A stretch of 33,158 nucleotides of DNA from Thermoleophilia bacterium (GCA_025933895.1 JAICZB010000002.1:1-33158); one strand, 5' to 3'. Positions 15,538-23,249 are shown, numbered from the stretch's first letter. A program made the numbers and translations. Notes: a model not told the origin generated them from the letters alone.

Positions 15538-16557
15538 TCAGCGCTCGCCGTAGGTGATCGTGTGGCAGAGCGCCGGGAGGCTTCCGGCAGCGAGACGGGC
15601 CATCACGTCGGGCAGCTCCTCGAAGCGGGACTCCCCCGTGAGCAGTGCGTCGAAGGCGGGATCGCGCAGGAGCTCGAGGGCGAGGGCCAGGCGGTCGGCC
15701 GGCGTCCGGCGCGCCGCGCGGTCCGGGGACAGGGATCCGACCTGGCTCGAGCGGATCGTGAGACGGCGGTCGTGGAATGCGCCTCCCAGCGAGAGCCGAA
15801 CGTCGGTCTCGCCGTACCAGCTGAGATCGATGACGGTGCCCTCGGCCGCGAGCAGGTCGAGCGAGCGCTGGAGGCCCGCGGACGTCGCGCTCGTGTGCAC
15901 GACGAGGTCGAGATCGCGCGGCGCGTCGTCCGGCAGGCAGAAGTCGACGCCGAGGGCTGCGGCGACGTTCGCGCGGGTCGGATCGACGTCGACGAGGGTG
16001 ACGCGCACCGCGGGAAAGCGCCGCAGCAGCCGGGCGACGCAGCAGCCCACCATCCCGCCGCCCACGACGGCCACCCGGTCGCCGACCGCGGGCGCGGCGT
16101 CCCACAGCGCGTTGACGGCGGTCTCGACCGTGCCGGCGAGCACGGCCCGAGCGGGCGGCACGTCCTCCGGCACGACGGACACGGCCCCGGCGGGCACGAC
16201 GTAGGCGGTCTGGTGCGGGTAGAGGCAGAAGACGGTGCGACCTTGCAGCTCGGCGGGCCCCTCCTCGACGGCACCGACGTTCAGGTAGCCGTACTTGACC
16301 GGCCCCGGGAAGTCGCCTTCCTGGAACGGCGCCCGCATCCTCGCGCGCTGGTCCGGGGGAACGGCGCCGCGAAAGACGAGCGTCTCCGTCCCGCGGCTGA
16401 TCCCCGAGCGCACGGTGCGCACCAGGACGTCGCCGGGCCCCGGCTCGGGAAGCCCGACCCGACGGATCTGGCCGCAACCCGGCTCTCGAAGCCAGAACGC
16501 CCGGGCAACTCTGTCTTCGGGGGCCACGCGGCCGTCATGTTGACATGCCTCTCTCAT
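15538..16557 (-). CDS. MDR-family dehydrogenase, BchC-like
   Basis: Medium-chain dehydrogenase of up to 339 residues. The N-terminal GroES-like domain carries SGISRGTETLVFRG and FPGPVKYGYLNVG; the Rossmann domain has VAVVGGGMVGCCVARLL (~163-179) and VTLVDVDPTRANVAAALG, indicating NAD(P)H binding. The usual GICGSD zinc motif and the four-Cys structural zinc loop are absent. The SRGTE motif and overall pattern resemble the BchC group of hydroxyethyl-side-chain dehydrogenases, so oxidation or reduction of a side-chain alcohol is plausible. As first gene of the seven-gene operon it probably sets expression; no promoter was convincing. The ATG at 16557 lacks a ribosome site, and a GTG at residue 11 is an alternative start. 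Confidence 0.85.
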   Translation of the reverse strand: MREACQHDGRVAPEDRVARAFWLREPGCGQIRRVGLPEPGPGDVLVRTVRSGISRGTETLVFRGAVPPDQRARMRAPFQEGDFPGPVKYGYLNVGAVEEGPAELQGRTVFCLYPHQTAYVVPAGAVSVVPEDVPPARAVLAGTVETAVNALWDAAPAVGDRVAVVGGGMVGCCVARLLRRFPAVRVTLVDVDPTRANVAAALGVDFCLPDDAPRDLDLVVHTSATSAGLQRSLDLLAAEGTVIDLSWYGETDVRLSLGGAFHDRRLTIRSSQVGSLSPDRAARRTPADRLALALELLRDPAFDALLTGESRFEELPDVMARLAAGSLPALCHTITYGER

Positions 16558-16642
16558 GACGGGTGTTGTGTCGGAGTACGCGGGACGTCCGGCGGCGGAT
16601 TCCCGAGCGCCCGGCTGTCAGCAGCGCAATCCCGCTCTGCGA

Positions 16643-16678
16643 CCGGCTAGACCAGCCGGCCGGTAGAGGAGCCGGCCG
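16643..16678 (+). promoter_or_regulatory. overlapping hairpins upstream of the ferritin-like genes
   Basis: CCGGCT-AGACC-AGCCGG (16643-16659) and CGGCCGG-TAGAGGAG-CCGGCCG (16657-16678) share three bases, so only one can fully form. They lie 110-145 bp before the first ferritin-like gene. In DNA this GC-rich such pairs can arise by chance. Confidence 0.25.
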
Positions 16679-16787
16679 ACGATCACCGTCTGCACTTCGA
16701 GCGGGGTCCGAACCAAAGCTCGCCCTCGGGCGAATCCAACCCGAGGAGGTCGCCCGGCCTCCCTTCAACACAACCAGGGGGGACTTC

Positions 16788-17657
16788 ATGTCCAAGCAGA
16801 ACGGGGCGCCTCCGTTTGCGTCCGCCGAGGACGTGCAGACATTCGAGAACGCGCTGGCGGACACGCCCACGAGCCCGCGCTCACGCGCCTGGCTCCTGAA
16901 GCGTGCGGCGCTCGGCGCCGGCGTCGTCGCGGCCGCGACTCCGCTGGGGCGCGCGCTCGCGAAGAGCGCAGCCGACACGCCGCAGGACGTAGGTACGACC
17001 GCGGTCACGGCAGAGGCCCTCGCCGTCACCTACCTCACCGAGCTGATCGGCCGCCTCGGCTCGAAGCTCGGCAAGGCGGAGAAGCCGCTGAAGGCGGCGA
17101 ACCAGGCGGAACAGGATCACTACCTGTTCCTGAGCAAGGCGGGCTTCGCGCCGCAGACGACGAAGTTCTGGATCCCTGACGCGGCGTTCGACCCGGCCAA
17201 GGTCGCCCCGACGATCGAGGTCTTGGAAACCGTGTTCGTCAACGCCTACCTGATCGGCACGACCGTGTTCGCGAAGGCCAAGAACGACCAGCTCGCGCGC
17301 TACGCGGCCGAGATCTGCGGCGTCGAGGCCGAGCACCGCGCTCTGGCCCGCCAGCTCCAGGGCAAGTTGCCCGACAACCTCGCCTACGAGAGCTACAAGG
17401 TCGAGACGCTGGGCGAGATCGTCGCCGAGCTGAAGGCGGCCGGGATCGGCTTCGGCCAGCAGGGCTCCAAGCCCGGCGCTTTCTACACCTACAACGGCAC
17501 CACCGCCTCCACCGTCGTCTCGCTCGCCAACAACGCACCCGACGAGGCCGTGCCCTTCCCGGTGCCGCACCTCGTCGGCGTCAGGGGCGCACGGAAGACG
17601 AAGCGCGCCAAGCCGCCGAAGGGGATGCCCGAGGGCAACCCGGTCCTGACGGGCTGA
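16788..17657 (+). CDS. exported ferritin-like domain protein (first of two)
   Basis: Protein of 289 residues with a four-helix ferritin-like domain of the Ferritin_2 type. Probable di-iron ligands are spaced as in the fold: Glu76, Glu108-x2-His111, Glu147 and Glu180-x2-His183. An export signal lies at about 31-60 (RSRAWLLKRAALGAG then a hydrophobic run); it has a Lys-Arg pair rather than a strict twin Arg. A Lys/Arg-rich tail of about 45 residues follows the domain. GGGGGGA six bases before the ATG at 16788 supports the start. It is a paralogue of the next gene (shared KAAN-AEQDHY, TTKFWIP and FVNAYLIGTT). Iron or redox chemistry outside the membrane is inferred; no function is established for the family. 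Confidence 0.87.
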   Translation: MSKQNGAPPFASAEDVQTFENALADTPTSPRSRAWLLKRAALGAGVVAAATPLGRALAKSAADTPQDVGTTAVTAEALAVTYLTELIGRLGSKLGKAEKPLKAANQAEQDHYLFLSKAGFAPQTTKFWIPDAAFDPAKVAPTIEVLETVFVNAYLIGTTVFAKAKNDQLARYAAEICGVEAEHRALARQLQGKLPDNLAYESYKVETLGEIVAELKAAGIGFGQQGSKPGAFYTYNGTTASTVVSLANNAPDEAVPFPVPHLVGVRGARKTKRAKPPKGMPEGNPVLTG

Positions 17658-17686
17658 GCCGAGAAGAGACGAGAGGAGCAGAAACG

Positions 17687-18436
17687 ATGACCACCAAGCA
17701 AGCCCAACTGAATACCGACGACGTGCAGACGCTCGACAACGCCTTCCAGCGCCACGGCCTGCCGCCGCTGACGCGACGGGCACTGCTCGCAACTGCCGCC
17801 GGTGCCGCGGTCGCGGCCGGGGTCCCCGGCATCGCCTCCGCCGCGAACGCGGACAGCGCGATGGAGATCGGCACCGCCGCGGTGACTGCCGAGGCGCTGG
17901 CCGTCACCTACCTCAGCAACCTGATCGAGAAGGGCGGCCACGCCTTCCCCAAGCCGGTGCAGAACGTCCTCAAGGCCGCGAACCACGCGGAGCAGGACCA
18001 CTACCAGGCACTGCACGGGCTCGGCTTCAAGCCCTTGACGACGAAGTTCTGGATCCCGAACGCCGCGTTCAACCCGAAGAACGCCGCCCCGATCATCGAG
18101 TACCTCGAGTCGGTGTTCGTCAACGCGTACCTGATCGGAACGACCGCGTTCGCCGGCGCGGGCCAGGCCGACTTCGCCCGCTACACGGTCGAGATCGGCG
18201 CCGTCGAGGCCGAGCACCGCACGCTCGCCCGTGCGCTGCAGGGGAAGCTCGGCGACAACCTCGCCTTCACCAGCTACACGGTGAAGACGATCCCCGAGAT
18301 CGTCTCCGCGATCGAGAAGCTCGGGATCGGATTCGGCAAGCGCTCACACGTCCCTGGCCGTTTCTTCATGTACCACGGCCCGCTGCCCGGCACGACAGTC
18401 GCGCTCGACAACGACAAGCCGGACGAGGCGGCCTGA
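17687..18436 (+). CDS. exported ferritin-like domain protein (second of two)
   Basis: Protein of 249 residues, paralogue of the gene 29 bp upstream and in the same operon. The N-terminus has a Tat-like signal, LTRRALLATAAG followed by a hydrophobic stretch and AxA-type cleavage region (IASAANA). The ferritin-like helices keep Glu, ExxH (AEQDH), Glu and ExxH (EAEHR) ligands. It lacks the basic tail of the first copy. GAGGAGCAGAAACG before the ATG is a good ribosome site. Tandem copies with diverged signals and tails suggest a hetero-oligomer or specialised exported pair. A Tat system is encoded 0.9 kb downstream, which fits export of a folded, metal-loaded protein. Confidence 0.87.
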   Translation: MTTKQAQLNTDDVQTLDNAFQRHGLPPLTRRALLATAAGAAVAAGVPGIASAANADSAMEIGTAAVTAEALAVTYLSNLIEKGGHAFPKPVQNVLKAANHAEQDHYQALHGLGFKPLTTKFWIPNAAFNPKNAAPIIEYLESVFVNAYLIGTTAFAGAGQADFARYTVEIGAVEAEHRTLARALQGKLGDNLAFTSYTVKTIPEIVSAIEKLGIGFGKRSHVPGRFFMYHGPLPGTTVALDNDKPDEAA

Positions 18437-18448
18437 GCAGACCGAACG

Positions 18449-18472
18449 AGCGGCCCCCTCGCCGGGGCCGCT
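18449..18472 (+). terminator. 9-bp hairpin after the ferritin-like pair
   Basis: AGCGGCCCC (18449-18457), loop CTCGCC, then the exact complement GGGGCCGCT (18464-18472), 12 bases after the stop of the second ferritin-like gene and before the L,D-transpeptidase. No U-tract. Confidence 0.65.
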
Positions 18473-18489
18473 CCGACGGTCGACGGCAG

Positions 18490-19296
18490 ATGCGCCGCCA
18501 TGCCACCCACACCGTCCGGCTGCTCCTCACGATCGCCGGGGTCGCAGTAGCCGTCGCAGTCGGATTGGCCGTCGGCCTGCTCGGCGGCGCCGCCGCGTCG
18601 ACTGCCGTCGGCCACAACGACACGAGCCCGATACCGAGCCGGCAACGCCTCGCGGCTGCCGCGGCAGCGCTCACACACACGACACGATCCGCGTCGAGCG
18701 GCACGCTCGTCGCCCAGGCTCGCCGCCGCACGATCCCGCTCTACCACCGCCACGGCAAGCATCCCTACCGCACCCTCTCGCCGCTGCCGTACAGCTACGG
18801 GACACGCCCCGTTTTTCGCGTCCTCGGTCGCAAGCACGCGTGGCTCCACGTCTCGCTCCCGGTGCGGCCCAATCACTCGAGCGGCTGGATCCGCCGCCGC
18901 GACGTCGCCCTCGGCATCACCGACTACCGCGTCGAGGTCGAGCAGCACAGGCACCGGCTCGTCCTCTGGCGCGGCAGCCACCGCATCGTGCGCACCCCGA
19001 TTGCGGTCGGAAAGGCCCTGACGCCGACTCCGACCGGCACCTACTTCATCGCCTACGTGCTCCGCACCGGCGATCCGAGCGGCTTCTTCGGACCCTACGC
19101 CTTCGGGCTCTCCGCCTACTCGAACGTGCTCACGCGCTTCGCCGGCGGCGACGGAGAAGTCGGGATGCACGGCACCAGTGAGCCCTGGCTGCTCGGCAAG
19201 AGCGTCAGTCACGGCTGCATCCGAATCCGCAACGCCGTCATCAGCCGCCTGGCCCATCTACTGCCGCTCGGCACCCCTGTCCAGATCGAACGCTAA
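18490..19296 (+). CDS. L,D-transpeptidase (YkuD domain), membrane-anchored
   Basis: Peptidoglycan 3-3 cross-linking or lipoprotein-linking transpeptidase, 268 residues. A membrane anchor or uncleaved signal covers residues 9-38. Residues 70-135 are an SH3-like or beta stretch (YHRHGKHPYRTLSPL, WLHVSLPVRP). The catalytic YkuD domain begins near 145 and ends in the signature HGTSEPWLLGKSVSHGCIRI, with His241-Gly242-Cys243 as the catalytic core. It acts outside the membrane. It begins 18 bp after the hairpin and is followed 19 bp later by tatA, so it probably heads the operon that also contains Tat and sigma-factor genes. Confidence 0.92.
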   Translation: MRRHATHTVRLLLTIAGVAVAVAVGLAVGLLGGAAASTAVGHNDTSPIPSRQRLAAAAAALTHTTRSASSGTLVAQARRRTIPLYHRHGKHPYRTLSPLPYSYGTRPVFRVLGRKHAWLHVSLPVRPNHSSGWIRRRDVALGITDYRVEVEQHRHRLVLWRGSHRIVRTPIAVGKALTPTPTGTYFIAYVLRTGDPSGFFGPYAFGLSAYSNVLTRFAGGDGEVGMHGTSEPWLLGKSVSHGCIRIRNAVISRLAHLLPLGTPVQIER

Positions 19297-19315
19297 ATCC
19301 CAAGGAGGAACCCGA

Positions 19316-19552
19316 ATGATCGGTTGGACAAGCCCCACGCACATCGTGCTCCTGCTCCTGATCGCGCTCCTGCTGTTCGGCGCCAAGCGGCTGCCCGAGA
19401 TCGGCAAGTCGCTCGGCCACGGCATGCGCGAGTTCAAGGACTCGGTCTCCGGACACGAGCCCCCGGCGCCCGAGGAGAAGCCGGCCCAGCTGCCCGCGGC
19501 GGTCGAGACGCACGCGAGCACCACGCCGACCCGCGAGAACGAGGCGGCGTAG
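19316..19552 (+). CDS. tatA: twin-arginine translocase subunit TatA/TatE
   Basis: Protein of 78 residues that forms the pore-like oligomer of the Tat export system. One N-terminal membrane helix (THIVLLLLIALLLFGAKRLPE) ends in the conserved FGxxxLPE hinge, followed by the amphipathic helix IGKSLGHGMREFKDSV and a flexible acidic tail. AAGGAGGA lies just before the ATG. It sits 4 bp before tatC. No TatB-like gene is present in the window, so this may be a minimal TatA-TatC system or TatB may be elsewhere. Confidence 0.94.
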   Translation: MIGWTSPTHIVLLLLIALLLFGAKRLPEIGKSLGHGMREFKDSVSGHEPPAPEEKPAQLPAAVETHASTTPTRENEAA

Positions 19553-19556
19553 TCCG

Positions 19557-20330
19557 GTGGGACGGCTCCCGACACGCCTCGGCCACAGCGACGAGGCCAC
19601 GCTCGTCGAGCATCTCGATGAGCTGCGCTGGCGAGTCGTCGTCATGCTCGCCGCGCTAGCCCTCGGCACGGCGGTGGCCTTCGCCTTCCACGGCCACATC
19701 CTCGAGTGGCTGAACCAGCCCCTCCCGGAAGCGCGGCGACACGTCGTCACCTTCGGCGTCGCGGAGCCGTTCACCGTCTCGCTCACCGTCTCGGTCTACG
19801 CCGGGTTCCTGCTCGCGCTCCCGGTCATCCTCTGGCAGCTCTGGTCGTTCCTCGCGCCCGCCCTCGACCCCAAGAGCGAGCGGCGGGTGCTCGGCCTGGC
19901 CGTGTTCGCGGCCGCGCTCGGCGCGGCCGGGATCGCCTTCGGCTACCTCGTCCTGCTTCCCCGCGCGATCCACTGGCTCACGAGCTACGACCAGGCGCAG
20001 TTCCACATCCTCATCCGAGCCCAGGACTACTACAAGTTCGTCTCGACCGTCCTCCTCGGAATCGTGTGCGTGTTCGAGCTCCCGATGGTGGTGCTCGGCC
20101 TCGTCTACCTCGGAGCCCTTACCTCTCGGCAGCTCCGCAGGCATCGGCGGATCGGCTACTTCATCGTCGCCGCCATCGCCCTGGCCCTGCCCGGCCCCGA
20201 CCCCGTCACCACCGCCCTCGAGCTGCTGCCGATGTGGCTCCTCTTCGAAGGATCCATCTGGCTCGCGGCCCTCACCGAACGCCGCATCGCCAAGGCGTTG
20301 CGCCTCGCGACGGCGAGCGGCCCGACATGA
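19557..20330 (+). CDS. tatC: twin-arginine translocase subunit TatC
   Basis: Polytopic membrane protein of 257 residues that recognises twin-arginine signals. It has the N-terminal HLDELRWRVVV motif, six hydrophobic segments, the FxxPAL-type stretch SFLAPALDPKSER, and the C-terminal signature ALPGPDPVTTALELLPMW. The GTG at 19557 follows the tatA stop by four bases. The ferritin-like pair at 16.8-18.4 kb with a TRRALL signal is an obvious candidate cargo. Confidence 0.95.
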   Translation: MGRLPTRLGHSDEATLVEHLDELRWRVVVMLAALALGTAVAFAFHGHILEWLNQPLPEARRHVVTFGVAEPFTVSLTVSVYAGFLLALPVILWQLWSFLAPALDPKSERRVLGLAVFAAALGAAGIAFGYLVLLPRAIHWLTSYDQAQFHILIRAQDYYKFVSTVLLGIVCVFELPMVVLGLVYLGALTSRQLRRHRRIGYFIVAAIALALPGPDPVTTALELLPMWLLFEGSIWLAALTERRIAKALRLATASGPT

Positions 20331-20349
20331 TCGGTCTGCCGGCGCTGCC

Positions 20350-20967
20350 ATGAGGGTCCTCCGCCGCTCCGGCCACCCGGTCACCACTCCGCGGGACCTT
20401 GCGCACCTCTCCGACGAGGCAGTCGTTGCCCTCGTCGCGCGCGCGGAGGAGGGCGCGCTCGGCGAGCTCTACGATCGCTACGGAAGCACCGCGTTCGCGC
20501 TCTCGCTGCGCGTGCTGCGCGACCGGGGGCTCGCGGAGGATGCCGTCCAGGACGCGTTCTTGACCGTGTGGCGGCGCGCGAGCACGTTTCTGCCCGAGCG
20601 CGGCCGTGCATCGAGCTGGCTGCTGACACTCGTGCACAGGCGCGCGGTCGACCTCGTCCGTCGCGAAGAGCGCCACCCCGCCGACCCGCTCGAGAACGAT
20701 GAAGGTCTAGGCGAAGAGCGGTCCGCCGAGGACTCGGCCTGGCTGCGCTTCGAGCGAGAACGCGTGCAGGCGGCGCTCGCGCGGCTACCCGACCAGCAGC
20801 GAGAGGTGTTGGAGCTCGCCTACTACGGCGGCTTCACGCAGTCGCAACTCGCCGAGCGACTCGGCCGGCCGGTAGGGACGATCAAGAGTCAGATGTTCGC
20901 TGCTCTCTCGCGCCTCCGCGAAGGCCTCGAGCCGCAACCCTCGGAGGAGCCGTGGAGGACGAGGTGA
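20350..20967 (+). CDS. ECF sigma factor (SigK/SigL-like)
   Basis: Group 4 sigma factor of 205 residues. Region 2 spans about residues 35-80 (LGELYDRYGSTAFALSLRVL, AEDAVQDAFLTVWRR) and region 4 about 140-195 (LPDQQREVLELAYYGGFTQS, LAERLGRPVGTIKSQMFAAL, the helix-turn-helix for the -35). There is a linker but no region 3. It begins 20 bp after tatC and overlaps the anti-sigma gene at its end (TGATG), so sigma and anti-sigma are co-translated. Promoters it recognises cannot be named from this window. Confidence 0.94.
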   Translation: MRVLRRSGHPVTTPRDLAHLSDEAVVALVARAEEGALGELYDRYGSTAFALSLRVLRDRGLAEDAVQDAFLTVWRRASTFLPERGRASSWLLTLVHRRAVDLVRREERHPADPLENDEGLGEERSAEDSAWLRFERERVQAALARLPDQQREVLELAYYGGFTQSQLAERLGRPVGTIKSQMFAALSRLREGLEPQPSEEPWRTR

Positions 20968-21596
20968 TGCACGAGCTGACCGCCGGATACGCGCTCGACG
21001 CCCTCGAGCCCGATGAGGCCCGGGCGTACGAGAGCCATCTCGGCCGCTGCGCGCCCTGCCGCGAGGAGCTGGCCGAGCTCGGCGACCTCACCGAGGCACT
21101 CGCGCACGCGGTGCCCGCCGCGGCGCCCCCTGCGGAATTGCGGCGGCGCATCTTGGCTGCGGCGCGCGCGGAGAGTCGCCCGGCCGGACCCGGTCGACCG
21201 CGGTGGGCGCTTCCGGCTGTCGGCCTTGCGGTCACCGCGTCGTGCACCGCGCTGGTCCTGGGAGTGTTGGCGGCAACACGTCCGTCGCCCGCCCGGCTGA
21301 GGACACTGCCGCTCCGGGGCGCCACAGGAGCGCTCGTCCTCTCCGGCGACCGCTCCGCGGTGCTCATCGTCTCCGGCCTTCGTCCGGCGCCCGGAGGTCG
21401 GACCTACGAGATCTGGGTCATGAAAGGCGCGACCTCGGCGCGACGGGCCGGCATCTTCTCCGACACCGGCAAGACGGCACGAGTGCGGCTCAGCCGACGC
21501 GTGGAGACCGGAAGCTTCGTCGGGGTCACCCTCGAGCGTGCCGGCGGGGTAACGCACCCGACCGGTGCGCCACTCTTCCGCTCCGCACCCGCGTAG
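20967..21596 (+). CDS. RskA-type membrane anti-sigma factor
   Basis: Anti-sigma factor of 209 residues. Residues 1-35 form a zinc-binding anti-sigma domain with His24-x3-Cys28-x2-Cys31 (YESHLGRCAPC); one membrane helix lies at about 80-103; the extracytoplasmic part is an RskA-like domain (TYEIWVMKGATSARRAGIF, FVGVTLERAGGVTHPTG). It should hold the upstream ECF sigma factor at the membrane and release it on an envelope signal. The ATG at 20967 overlaps the sigma stop by one base, and starting there gives the family's usual MHELTAGYALDAL beginning; a GTG 15 bases earlier is possible. Confidence 0.9.
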   Translation: MHELTAGYALDALEPDEARAYESHLGRCAPCREELAELGDLTEALAHAVPAAAPPAELRRRILAAARAESRPAGPGRPRWALPAVGLAVTASCTALVLGVLAATRPSPARLRTLPLRGATGALVLSGDRSAVLIVSGLRPAPGGRTYEIWVMKGATSARRAGIFSDTGKTARVRLSRRVETGSFVGVTLERAGGVTHPTGAPLFRSAPA

Positions 21597-21605
21597 TTCG
21601 AGAGT

Positions 21606-21636
21606 GAATCGAACCTGCGCACGCGGTCTAGGAAGC
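21606..21636 (-). repeat. tRNA-3'-half-like repeat, copy 1
   Basis: On the minus strand this reads like the 3' part of a tRNA, with a T-loop-like TTCGATT and a TCCTA anticodon-loop-like piece. Over 31 bases it matches copies at 24581 and 29256 with two differences from copy 2. It is the most decayed copy: the T-stem no longer pairs. No 5' tRNA half is present. Confidence 0.6.
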
Positions 21637-21706
21637 TCGCCGTCGGTAGACGGTTCGGGGTGAGAGCGATTGGTGTGAAGTTCGTCGTCGGCGGAATACG
21701 CGAACC

Positions 21707-22045
21707 GTGCCGGGAGAGGATGAGCGGGCGCGGGAGGCGGTCTCGGACCAGACACGGTTCCGGGCCGCGAACGATCGTTTGCGGCGGATCGTGCCCGGTT
21801 ACGGATTCAAGGGCGGAGATCGTGCGCCGTTCATCTGCGAATGTGGTGACCCCGGCTGTTTCGAGGCCGTGATGCTCAGTCTGGAGGAGTACGATCGCGT
21901 GCGCGCCAACCCAAGCTGGTTTGTGCTCGTGGCCGGCCACGAAGACCACGAGGCGACGTACGAGCGGGTGGTCGAAGCCGAGCGCGGCTACGCGACCGTC
22001 GAGAAGATCGGCTTCGCCGCGGCAGAAGCGGCGCGGCTCGGGTAG
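21707..22045 (+). CDS. small CxCx4C family protein, paralogue 1
   Basis: Protein of 112 residues, no function known to me. A polar N-terminal helix (REAVSDQTRFRAANDRLRRI) precedes the core FICECGDPGCFEAVMLSLEE, whose CxCx4C looks like part of a metal site. Then come EYDRVRANPSWFVLVAGHEDHE, with a conserved GHE(D), and YATVEKIGFAAA at the end. The same order occurs in the genes at 22760 and 24127. The GTG at 21707 has no clear ribosome site; the alignment of its N-terminus with paralogue 2 supports it. It lies just right of tRNA-like copy 1 and faces the minus-strand DUF6197 gene. Confidence 0.72.
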   Translation: MPGEDERAREAVSDQTRFRAANDRLRRIVPGYGFKGGDRAPFICECGDPGCFEAVMLSLEEYDRVRANPSWFVLVAGHEDHEATYERVVEAERGYATVEKIGFAAAEAARLG

Positions 22046-22052
22046 CGAGACG

Positions 22053-22409
22053 TCAGCTACCTGGGGAGGACCAGCCGGTGTCCGGCGGCGGGTTTGCGTC
22101 GAGGCTGGTCTGCGCGTGGGTGAGCATCTGGAGCGTGTCGCCCTGGGTGCGCCCGGCCGCGTTGTTCCAACCGTCCAGCTCCGAGTCGGGAATGACGCCG
22201 GAAATGCCCCACAGGGCATCTCTCAGAGCGTCGACTCCGCCGTCGGGTCTGTCGGACACGACGGCGAGCGCGCCCCGGAGCGACCAAGCGGTCGCAGATG
22301 GATCAGATGCCTCCACAGCAGAGCCGGAACTGTTGCGGGCCTCGGCACCGCAACACCAGCCGCTCGCAATCAGAGCCGCTGTCTCGCGCAGGAACGCATG
22401 CCCGTCCAT
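22053..22409 (-). CDS. DUF6197-like small protein
   Basis: Protein of 118 residues. The C-terminal segment SELDGWNNAAGRTQGDTLQM followed by LTHAQ resembles the WND-x-GRT pattern I associate with DUF6197, a family of unknown function common in actinobacteria; the name is from memory. The first half has AFLRETAALIASGWCCG and a cluster of cysteines, and ALRDALWGISG in the middle. It is the last gene of a three-gene minus-strand set, 36 bp after the thioredoxin-like gene, and converges on paralogue 1 with a 7-bp gap. Confidence 0.6.
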   Translation of the reverse strand: MDGHAFLRETAALIASGWCCGAEARNSSGSAVEASDPSATAWSLRGALAVVSDRPDGGVDALRDALWGISGVIPDSELDGWNNAAGRTQGDTLQMLTHAQTSLDANPPPDTGWSSPGS

Positions 22410-22445
22410 CCGACGGGCCTACCCGCTAAGGCTCGGGCTAACCGC

Positions 22446-22763
22446 TCAGTTCAGCCACGGGGCAAGGTCACGCTCCAGCTGACGGCAACCGCGCGGGGCG
22501 GCGATCCGCTTCTGGAGGCGTCGAGCCTCCACGACGCAGAGTGTCGGCACCGTTTCCACGCCGAAGCGCTCCGCCAGATCCGGATGGTCGTCGACCGAGA
22601 CCCGCACCAGTTCGAAGGTGTGGTGGTTGCTTCGATGCTGCAAGACCTGCGCGATCCAACCGTCCACCCGGCGGCAGCGACCGGACCGAGGCGAATGAAA
22701 GAAGACGAGCTTCGGCCTGGCAGTCGAGGCGTGCGCGTTCGCGTCTGGTGCTGCGGCCGTCAC
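22446..22763 (-). CDS. thioredoxin-fold protein with SxxC active site
   Basis: Thioredoxin-like protein of 105 residues. The first strand and helix read LVFFHSPRSGRCRRVDGW, where thioredoxins have WCxxC; here the first Cys is Ser, giving Ser-Gly-Arg-Cys. The ELVRVSVDDHPDLAERFGV segment and the cis-proline VETVPTLCVV are typical. A single resolving-type Cys suggests it is not a classical disulfide reductase; it may bind a partner, form mixed disulfides or be glutathione-like. The GTG at 22763 overlaps the TGA of the CxCx4C gene (GTGA), so it is co-translated with that possible metal-binding protein. Confidence 0.75.
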   Translation of the reverse strand: MTAAAPDANAHASTARPKLVFFHSPRSGRCRRVDGWIAQVLQHRSNHHTFELVRVSVDDHPDLAERFGVETVPTLCVVEARRLQKRIAAPRGCRQLERDLAPWLN

Positions 22764-23113
22764 GGTGTGCTCCCGTTTCGGCGCGGGTTGGTCGACTCGG
22801 CGATCGCGCTGGCAACACCGATCTTTTCCACGACCACGTACTGCTCGGTGGTCTCGACGACGTCTTCGACCGCCGGATCTTCGTGTCCGGGGAGAACGAA
22901 GAAGCGGGCTCCCTGCTCGCGGAACCGCTCGTACTCGTCGTGGCTCAGCTCGAGCATCGCTGCACAATCGGGGCTCAGGCACTCGCAGATGTAGGAGTTC
23001 GGCCGCAGCTCGTCCGCGTAACGGTCGGAGAGCGCCGCGATCCGCTCGTTGACCTCACGAAAGAGGGTCTGGTTCAGGGCTGCGCGTCTACGCCGCGTAT
23101 CGAGGTCGTCCAC
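22760..23113 (-). CDS. small CxCx4C family protein, paralogue 2
   Basis: Protein of 117 residues and first gene of a three-gene minus-strand set. The helix TLFREVNERIAALSDRY precedes SYICECLSPDCAAMLELSHD, then EYERFREQGARFFVLPGHED and YVVVEKIGVASAI. These match paralogues 1 and 3 block by block. AAGGAG lies about eight bases before the GTG at 23113, giving a firm start. The CxCx4C plus His in GHED could bind one zinc or iron; that is inference. It is transcribed away from the ANTAR regulator, whose promoter is 137 bp to the right. Confidence 0.78.
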   Translation of the reverse strand: MDDLDTRRRRAALNQTLFREVNERIAALSDRYADELRPNSYICECLSPDCAAMLELSHDEYERFREQGARFFVLPGHEDPAVEDVVETTEQYVVVEKIGVASAIAESTNPRRNGSTP

Positions 23114-23249
23114 GACTTGCTCCTTCCGGCACCGGAACAGGCACGTTCACCGGGGAAGAAGCCTCAGATACTCGACACAAGCGGGTTTCTGGACTCGAGA
23201 GGGGCACGAAGGAAACGCCCTCGGCACGCCGAGAATAACAGGCCGCAGC

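Noticed and set aside
14105-16477. A 790-residue frame that would extend the glycosyltransferase upstream across the PTPS and dehydrogenase genes
   Set aside because: The upstream part is an antisense-like, Arg-rich reading in the wrong frame of two clear genes; the GTG at 15139 overlapping the PTPS stop is the real start.
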